Assembly: GCA_035578155.1 (NCBI GenBank)
Contig: JAPWDM010000065.1
Coordinates: 10,001-74,000 of the forward strand
From: Brachynemurus nebulosus
Taxonomy: Eukaryota; Arthropoda; Insecta; Neuroptera; Myrmeleontidae
Direction: 5' to 3'
Length of the DNA stretch: 64,000 nucleotides
This document shows positions 57,313-64,000 of this stretch, in pieces. Position numbers and translations under genes: made by a program. Under the pieces are notes generated by a model. It saw only the letters and a list, made by a program, of their open reading frames with translations, was not told where the DNA came from and searched no databases. Within the stretch, counting starts at the first letter, position 1; the number at the start of each line of letters is the position of its first letter.

Positions 57313-57732
57313 TTAAATAATAATTTGCTTCATAAACAGTTACGAAACGAGATAACCTAAGAGTGTACGTTTGGAATTAAAAAATTCCAAGGGTTATCCA
57401 TGTTATGTAAATAATGCATAACATTATATATAATAATGCAGTGAAAATATCATCACTAAAGTATATTTAATTTAGAAAAACAAAGCAGGTCAAATTATTT
57501 TGTGAAAATTTACAATTGATAATTATTACAAATAATTATGTAAATTATTCACTTTGTGTAATTTTCACGATTTTTTTAAAATTTTAATAACGTTGGCAAT
57601 GCAATATTAACTATCATTCAATTTTTATTATTTAAAGCTTGTCATTAGTTATTTTTGATATTTTTTTGAAATTTTAGTGTGTTTTGTGATCTTTCAGATA
57701 TTTCTTATATTTAATTATTATAGTGGCTTGGA

Positions 57733-58053
57733 ATGTCTGGTGATAACTCTTGTGCTGCTAAATTTTGTTTAAATCATTCAAAAGACAATTTCAATTTAAG
57801 TTTCTTCTGAGTGCCGTCTGATCTGGATTTGTAAGTATTATTTTATAGTTTGGATGCTTGTGTAAAAATAAATATACGTTAAATGATAATAATTAATATT
57901 TTATAACAATTCAGTTAATATTTTAGATTTCGACAGTGGTTGGTACTAATAGGTCGTGACAATCTAAATTCTCGTGTTGAATACTGTCATCAATTTCGCG
58001 TTCGCTCAATTCATTTTGAAAAAGTTGTTTTTAGTTGTTCATATAATTTAACA
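57733..58053 (+). pseudogene. Orphan THAP-domain exon pair
   Basis: Exon 1 (57,733-57,830) starts MSGDNSCAAKFCLNHSKD and has a stop before VPSDLDL. A GT-AG intron (57,831-57,926) joins in frame to exon 2, FRQWLVLIGRDNLN then VEYCHQFRVRSIHFEKVVF, ending near 58,053. The C2CH set (SCAAKFC, then C..HF-like), the Pro and the Trp fit a THAP zinc finger. No catalytic domain follows. Probably the 5-prime remnant of a THAP transposon (P-element or ISL2EU type). Confidence 0.6.
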
Positions 58054-58550
58054 TGACCATTATCAACCCTAAATTTCACATGTATAAACACATACAGTAA
58101 CATAAGCAAAAAAGGACATGTTTAATTGTTTGCACTTATATCAAAAAAGGATAGAAAATGCGTTTCGTTATTGTCTATAGTAATAATCTTTTATTTACAC
58201 TGTGATAATATAGTATGACCAGAGATAACTATTTGCTCATTTATTGAAGCCAAATTAATTACTAAAACGTTAGACGATCATTTGTTACTACTTAAAAAAT
58301 GTGTTCAACAAATTAACGAATATGGTTTAAAGATGAGTTTAGATAAATGCGAGTTTGTGCAAAGAAAGTATTACGTATTTGGGTTATGAAATTTGTGAAC
58401 GAAAAGCGATTCCGAAAAGCGTGAACAAAATGAGATCATTTTTAGGCTTGATCGGATACTTCCGAAGATTTATTAAGAATTACGCGATTATTTCGAAGTC
58501 CTTAAAGCGGTTGTTGCATAGAGATGTGCCGTTTATTATTACGCTGCGAG

Positions 58551-58888
58551 CATAGGCACCCATATGATGATTTGTAGGGAGGAGGGCTATAACTAGGGGA
58601 AAAGGAATATATCCAATATTTTGGAAGCAGTCATAAAAATTTCGATCTTTCCCCAAAAAATTGTACCGACGGAAAAAAAAGTCGTTTCCCTCCTGCCGGA
58701 CTCTCTTAAACATTTAGGGTGGTCCGCAGATCCCCAATTTCAATATTTTCCAGAAAAATACTACTGACGAGCAAAAAAAACGGTGTTTTGTCTACTTCAG
58801 CTTCCTTTTTGACCCGAAATTTTGATATACATCATTAACTTGAAAAGCTAGGGGGTGCCCTCCCTGCCCCCGAGTATAGGTGCCCATG
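58551..58888. mobile_element. hAT-like MITE in gypsy remnant 2
   Basis: CATAGGCACCCAT at the left; the right end is the inverse of CATGGGCACC. The flanks GCTGCGAG and ACTGCGAG match at 7 of 8. 338 bp, non-coding. Eight-bp duplication fits hAT. Confidence 0.7.
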
Positions 58889-59507
58889 ACTGCGAGAAAT
58901 TGCTACGATTAATGAATTAAAAGATATATTAACAAGTTCGCCGGTATTAAAAATTTTTGGAACGTATTAAAGAAAAATATTATTTCAGGAATATGAAAGA
59001 GTACATACAGAAACTTATTCAAAAGAATTTATTGGTACCAATTGCAATAGTTTTATTATATAAATGATACTTTTACACAAAAAGTGAGAAACAAAAAATA
59101 ATGATACAAAAAAAGAATACGTACTAAATACGTAATGAATTTACGATTGTACATAAATTTTTAATCACTTAAATGTCTTTATTCGAGGTACCTCTGTACT
59201 CGTGCTTCTTCGCCAATGAAGCTCCAAATTCAACACTCTACCACACTCCTTGAACCCTTCCAATCTTCTTTTGTTTGTTTTAAAAATATTACTTTTCAAT
59301 ATTCAATCGTCGACCTTAGTTAAATTATATTACCATAGTGTAATATGCGTTTTTTTAACTATTTAAATATTTTTTGTTTTAAAAAAAAACAACAACCAAC
59401 CAAAATGAATGTCATCTCTCTTGACCGTCGATTAATACTGCCTGTTTTACCATCCGACCGGGTGGTCTAAATCCCTTTTTCTTTCCTAGATGGCACTGCA
59501 AGCCGAT

Positions 59508-60100
59508 TCTATATAGAGTGCCTATAATAAATAGAATGGTGACGTGTGCTGAACGCTGATTGGTTCCGGCATTTTCTATCCAAAGTTTTCGTAAAATACA
59601 TTGCAAATAAATTAAATGTTAACAAAAATCATTTAGTTTAACTTAGAAAGAATAATTAAATTAAAAAATTTTAATTGTTCATTAATTCATAACTTATTAA
59701 CAATAATTATGTACTCAAAAATATTTACTCAAACATGTAATAATTAATTTTGAAGCTTCCCGCTCTGTTTTGGATACAAAATGGATGACATGTCACGACT
59801 CTATTTATTATAGGGACTCTAGTTCTATATAGAGTCCCTATAAAAAATAGAGTCGTGACATGTGTGCTAACCGCTGATTGGTTCCGGCATTTTTTGTCCA
59901 CAGTTTGCATAAAATACATTAGAAATAAATTAAATGTTAACAAAAATTATTTAGATTAACCTAGAAAGAATAATTAAATTAAAAATTTTTAATTCCTCAT
60001 TAATTCATAACTTATTAACAATAATTGTGTACTCAAAAATATTTACTCAAACATGTGATAATTAATTTTGAAGCTTGCCGCTCCTTCTGTGTATAACTGA
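59508..60100. mobile_element. Two head-to-tail MITE copies, period about 316 bp
   Basis: Copy 1 runs from TCTATATAGAGTGCCTATAA (59,508) to the inverted end ACATGTCACGACTCTATTTA..GGGACTCTA (to about 59,822). Copy 2 starts immediately (59,824) and lacks its right TIR. The junction is a palindrome of about 75 bp. The interiors share GCTGATTGGTTCCGGCATTT. Confidence 0.75.
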
Positions 60101-60656
60101 TGTGTTTACAAAATTCATTTTCATAGAACCAGTCAAAACTACGACGAGTCAAGAAACAATTCAAGTACTGAATGTTATTTTAAAAATTTTTGGTTATCCA
60201 GATCGTATAAATTTTGCGAAGATAGAAGTATCAAATATGTCACAATTGCTGTGAAAACTATCCGAGCAAACGATCAGATCGAACGATATAATGCAACGAT
60301 ATTGTCTACGTTACTAAAACTCACCCCTGCGGGAGAAGACTGGTGTGACTATGTACGTCAGGTCCAACTATCGCTAAATTGTACCGTACAGGATTCTACA
60401 AAACTATCACCATCTAAGTTAATGTTTAAATATCAAATTTGAGGATCAAATTCAGATGAAATAGCTTCGGAAATTCAGACAGAGTTAATTCGTTTTATAT
60501 ATAATGAAGAGCGTAATCTAAATCGTCTTCTGGAAATATTTTGAAAACCCAGGAATATTCGAAGCGTCGGTATGATAGAAATCGTAAACCACATGTACGT
60601 TTTAAAGAAGGTGAATACATTTTGATCCAGAAGTTTTCACCAAATGTTGATATTTG

Positions 60657-60869
60657 ACAAGTAACACTACCCAACGATTAGAAATCGATTTGCTTGGGAC
60701 TTTGCAGAGACTTTGTATTAACGAAAACATATAACCTATAACTATTTATAGCGGCCCAAATTCATTTGAACAATTATTAGACAGTTATAGGTTATATGTT
60801 CTCGTCAATATTAAGTCTCTGAAATGTTTCAGGCAAATCGGTTTCTGACTGCTGGGTAATGTTACTTGT
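60657..60869. mobile_element. Hairpin MITE, 213 bp
   Basis: ACAAGTAACACTACCCA inward and its inverse at the right end (TGGGTAATGTTACTTGT). The arms extend about 85 bp, including AACATATAACCTATAACT facing AGTTATAGGTTATATGTT. It interrupts the integrase C-terminal region of gypsy remnant 2. Confidence 0.85.
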
Positions 60870-61149
60870 GAGTGATGCAAGTAAGAAGATGTCATCGAAA
60901 GATGTCATTGTATCGCACTGAAATCGTTTTAGACGATAATAGGTATCTAATATCAGATATACCTGGATAAAAAGTCAGTCAAAAACCGTATAGAGCTGTT
61001 TTGCCATCCGAAAGAATTAAGCGTTGGATTCAATATAATGCTCAAGAAGAAAATGAAAAGTTATTCTTGACAGATTATGATCCTGATTTCCTCTGTGACA
61101 TTGAGGAGAATGCCGCGTCAGAATAGGCCGACATATCTATGATAAAATA

Positions 61150-61362
61150 TATGGTCCATTTCAGTTAAATTTAACTATGCTTCATCACTTATCAATTTAA
61201 ATAATTTCCGTTTTCTTGGCTTTATCCCTTTCATTATTACACTTACGTAAATTTTAAAATTGCAGTTTCTTTTTAGAAAAGAATAGAAGATTGATTTGTT
61301 TTGAATATAAGATTTAATTTTTTAACTTTGATTCATGACCAATTGTATTTGAAATAAGGTAT
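61150..61362 (+). repeat. Repeat following gypsy remnant 2 (candidate LTR piece)
   Basis: Nearly identical to 50,944-51,165. It begins about 25 bp after the gypsy stop codon, where a 3-prime LTR would be expected. Confidence 0.65.
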
Positions 61363-62572
61363 ACATATATATACATGTAATTTAAATAATTTAAATTGAG
61401 CGAGAGATACGTAGCTGGCGTAATTAAAACAAAATAAAATGTGTTGTTTTGTTAAATAAAAAAACAGATAAAATATTGTAAAACTGCTGTGTTTTCGTTT
61501 ATTTCGTTTTCTTGATATCCCAAATCCGAAAATATAAAATAGTTTTCTTGTATGTCGAAGAGATACGCGGTGGTTTTTATAAGGTTTTAATATGGTTGAA
61601 TAATTAGAATGCACGTATTTTAAAGCTTTATTCTTAAACATAAAAAAGAATGTATTTTTTATTTTTCAAGTATCTACTTCTTTTTCAAATTTCATCAATT
61701 AAGTTGGAAACTACGAGGATGAGATCAGAAATCGAAATTTGACTTGTTCAAAAGCTCATAAATAGTTTTTAATTTTAAAATTTTTATTTTTAAGTGGTAG
61801 GAGGTTGAGTAGAACGCCACTTAGCATCCCCCCCCCCACTAAAAATATTAAATTCTTGCTCAGTGTACCGAGAGGCTGAACTCAAAATTTTTAATTCATG
61901 GAATTTAGAGGCTCATAAATAGCAGCGCTATTTGTTGTTTAATTTTAAAAGATGAGCGGGCCAGGTCGAGAGGGGTCTCGTGTCTGTTCAGTGATGAACA
62001 ACATTCTAAGGCAAGAAGGATAGGCATAGATAGTGGGCATTGGGGAGTGGACACCGGTCTGGTCTTCTCTCCCTTCAGTTATAACAGCCTGCAGCGAATT
62101 GGTTAAGTGTAGTTAGTTTTTCGTGGATATTTCAGATTCAGCTCTGGTTAGGAACCATTACTAGATACATAGCAAGCTCCTATGACGCACGCTCTCATTT
62201 AATAATTACGTCATCACATAAGATGTGTATAATGGCACCCCTCCGTGTTTCAAAGCAAACATGTTTGGAGTTATGTTTAAATCGTGATCGAGTAATCATC
62301 AACAATTAATTAAAATTAATTATTTATTTCATAATTACATTTAATATTGTTATATTTGTGTTACCTAACTTATTTTTAAATTTATATCTAAATCACTAAT
62401 AATATCATTGTGCATTGAAGTGAATACAATATAGACGAACGTACTCGCTTATAGGGCGAGTACCCAAATATGTTAAAACAAAAATTATTGTCAATAAGTT
62501 CATATTTATACAGATCAGTAAAAGCTAACCAAAACGAAAACTACTCAAATGAATTCAAACTAAAACCAAACC
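61363..62572. other. Non-coding stretch before the LINE ORF1
   Basis: AT-rich, with a C run near 61,830 and a G/C-richer part (61,950-62,100). The 5-prime end of the downstream LINE probably lies in 61,900-62,450, but I could not place it. Confidence 0.45.
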
Positions 62573-63884
62573 ATGACTCAAATTCAAACACAAACACAAA
62601 ATAATAACCCATCCTACGCAAACATTACTAAAAAATCACAAAAACTGACAAAAGAATGTGCAATCGTAATTCCTATGATAGAAAATACAGAATGGAGAAA
62701 TATGGAAAGTGAATACTTAGCAGTAATCACACAAAAAATAAATCCGCTTCACATAGTATCAATATTCCTCTCTTCACAAAGACGAATAATAGTCTATTTT
62801 AAAACCAAGGACTTAGGAAAATCATTTGTACAATCAAACCCACAAATTAAAGTTCAAAACAAATGAGCTCCTACACGAACTCTCATTTCCAATGCGAAAA
62901 GGTTGATTATACACGGTGTACATCCTGTAACTGAAAACGAGGATATAGATAATTTTTTTAAATCAATAAATTTTAAACTAGTCTCACCTGTAACTGATAT
63001 TACCATATCATCGAAACTACCTGGAGCCCATCATATACTTACGAATCGTAGACAGGTATACATAGATATTAATGACGATGAAATTGTTCCGGAGTTTATA
63101 GAAATAGTAGCTGATGGTGAATCCTATACTTTATATTTATAAGTTGAGGAAAATAAACGCAAAATGTCCACTCTACCCAAAGATGCAGACAACCTTTAGG
63201 AACACTTGAAACGGAAAATAGCAATAAGACAATACCCCAGCATAATGATGAAGCATTATATGTTCATACTGAATATACCCTTGAACAAACTCAATCACAT
63301 ACAATTACAGTAATTATACCTATGGATCATTCCAACGCCCATACACAACCAACCTCGACAAAAGAAACCACAAAAGAAAACACGACCACCACAAATTTAT
63401 CTTCAAATCTTACCCACAAACACACCGAAATAAAAAATTCTACGAAAAAACTTTTAGCTCAGGTTCCGAAAATTCAGATCTTGATAAAGCTAAAAAACAT
63501 CAAACAAATCACAGCCAGTTAAAACAAGTAGCATCAGAAAAAACAAATATTGATCAAACTATAGAATCTACTCCTTTACAATCAGTTGAGAGAAAGCACA
63601 TCCTTCTGGACGCAATTGAAAACCTAAAAGAACACATAAATCACGAATTTGATAATTACCCTATAACTTTTGATCAAGTGAAGTGTCTCATAATTGAGTC
63701 ACAAGGGAAGTCCAGCGTGGAAAAAATACTTCGAAAATACAAAATAACTAAGGAATTAATAATTAATATGTTAGAACAAATTTATTACATTCTAAAGGGC
63801 CCTTCAACCAAAGAAAGCTTAACAAAGTTAATAAAAAAAATAAAAAACAACCCCGTAGGAGCTAGTAGCTCGGAAGAAGATTAA
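62573..63884 (+). pseudogene. Jockey-like LINE ORF1 (gag-like), broken
   Basis: Starts MTQIQTQTQNNNPSYANITK. The first frame ends at 62,866. The continuation 62,870-63,142 has AKRLIIHGVHPVTENEDIDN, then RRQVYIDIND and SYTLYL, as in the RRM-like part of aphid and other insect jockey-like gag proteins. Further pieces (63,322-63,522; 63,540-63,884) are Thr/Lys-rich and end ASSSEED with a stop at 63,884. No clear CCHC finger remains. At least two stops or frameshifts. Confidence 0.65.
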
Positions 63885-63885
63885 A

Positions 63886-64000
63886 TTGAATAACACAATC
63901 CTCCAATGGAATGGATTCTATAGACGACAACCTTGAACTAAAACAATTTGTTCAACACCAACCAAAAATAATCTGCCTACAGGAAACCCATTTATTAAAC
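63886..64000 (+). pseudogene. Start of LINE ORF2 (endonuclease), runs off the window
   Basis: ILQWN near 63,896, then in a shifted frame DDNLELKQFVQHQPKIICLQ and ETHLL. This is the N-terminus of an APE-type endonuclease, with the QET metal-binding glutamate. A small deletion or frameshift lies between the two parts. Confidence 0.75.

Larger units (their letters stand above)
58240..61126 (+). pseudogene. Second Ty3/gypsy pol remnant with nested insertions
   Basis: RT thumb pieces: DDHLLLLKKCVQQINEYG, and after a frameshift YLGYEICERKAIPKS and FLGLIGYFRRFIKNYA (58,260-58,550). A further piece (LKDILTSSPVLKIFG) follows the MITE at 58,551-58,888. After a non-gypsy insert (about 58,990-60,115) the integrase resumes with TTTSQETIQVLNVI, then RANDQIERYNATILSTLLKL (DDE glutamate), the C-terminal KRRYDRNRKPHVRFKEGEYI and PYRAVLPSERIKRWI, with a stop at 61,124-61,126. 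Part of the integrase core is deleted, and RNase H is missing. It belongs to a different family from the copy at 28.1 kb. Confidence 0.75.

Noticed and set aside
1..64000. tRNA genes
   Set aside because: No GGTTCGAATC-type B box with a matching A box and acceptor stem was found by eye; a covariance search could still reveal one.

Overview
This is AT-rich eukaryotic DNA, most likely from an arthropod and probably an insect. Coding genes are split by short GT-AG introns of about 60-110 bases, and MADF, THAP and pogo-type domains are present. Nothing prokaryotic (operons, Shine-Dalgarno sites, CRISPR) was seen. I found no convincing single-copy host gene: nearly every recognisable coding region belongs to a transposable element, so the window is a transposon graveyard with several nearly intact elements. 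I cannot name the species.

Layout. 1-1110 is a 60-bp tandem repeat, followed by a 5S rRNA-like sequence on the minus strand. 1978-4897 holds two minus-strand genes: a pogo/Tigger-type transposase with a C-terminal zinc finger and a MADF-domain protein, separated by a piggyBac-type MITE. 4.9-10.2 kb is non-coding dispersed repeats, (TA)n runs and a mariner remnant. 10.7-19.9 kb is a 9.2-kb foldback-like composite with nested inverted-repeat elements and a deleted mariner copy. 20.8-23.4 kb holds tandem repeats, a Cys-rich CXC fragment and a PIF/Harbinger end. 23,497-26,280 is an apparently intact IS5-related transposon flanked by AAA and TTT with no target duplication, the signature of the Spy group. 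28.1-31.4 kb has a Ty3/gypsy pol fragment joined to a jockey-type reverse transcriptase remnant. 33,683-36,243 is a Ginger-like element with TIRs built from arrays of one short motif.

36.55-43.96 kb is the most structured part. A PIF/Harbinger element (split transposase plus Myb/SANT partner) contains an ISL2EU-type element. That inner element carries a THAP-DDE transposase facing a SWIM plus YqaJ-nuclease gene. A Harbinger deletion derivative (44.0-45.2 kb) follows. 45.4-50.5 kb is a non-LTR retrotransposon remnant holding at least four other elements. 50.9-57.3 kb holds a repeated non-coding segment shared with the second gypsy region, an inverted copy of the 8-10 kb repeats, and several MITEs with clean TA or TTAA target sites. 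57.7 kb has an orphan THAP exon pair. 58.2-61.1 kb is a second gypsy remnant with nested MITEs. The window ends in ORF1 and the start of ORF2 of a jockey-like LINE.

Working together: the plausible functional sets are the ISL2EU pair (transposase plus nuclease), the Harbinger pair (transposase plus Myb-like protein, each with one visible lesion), the stand-alone Spy-type transposase, and possibly the pogo transposase plus MADF protein. All family assignments come from reading motifs by eye; no database search was run.
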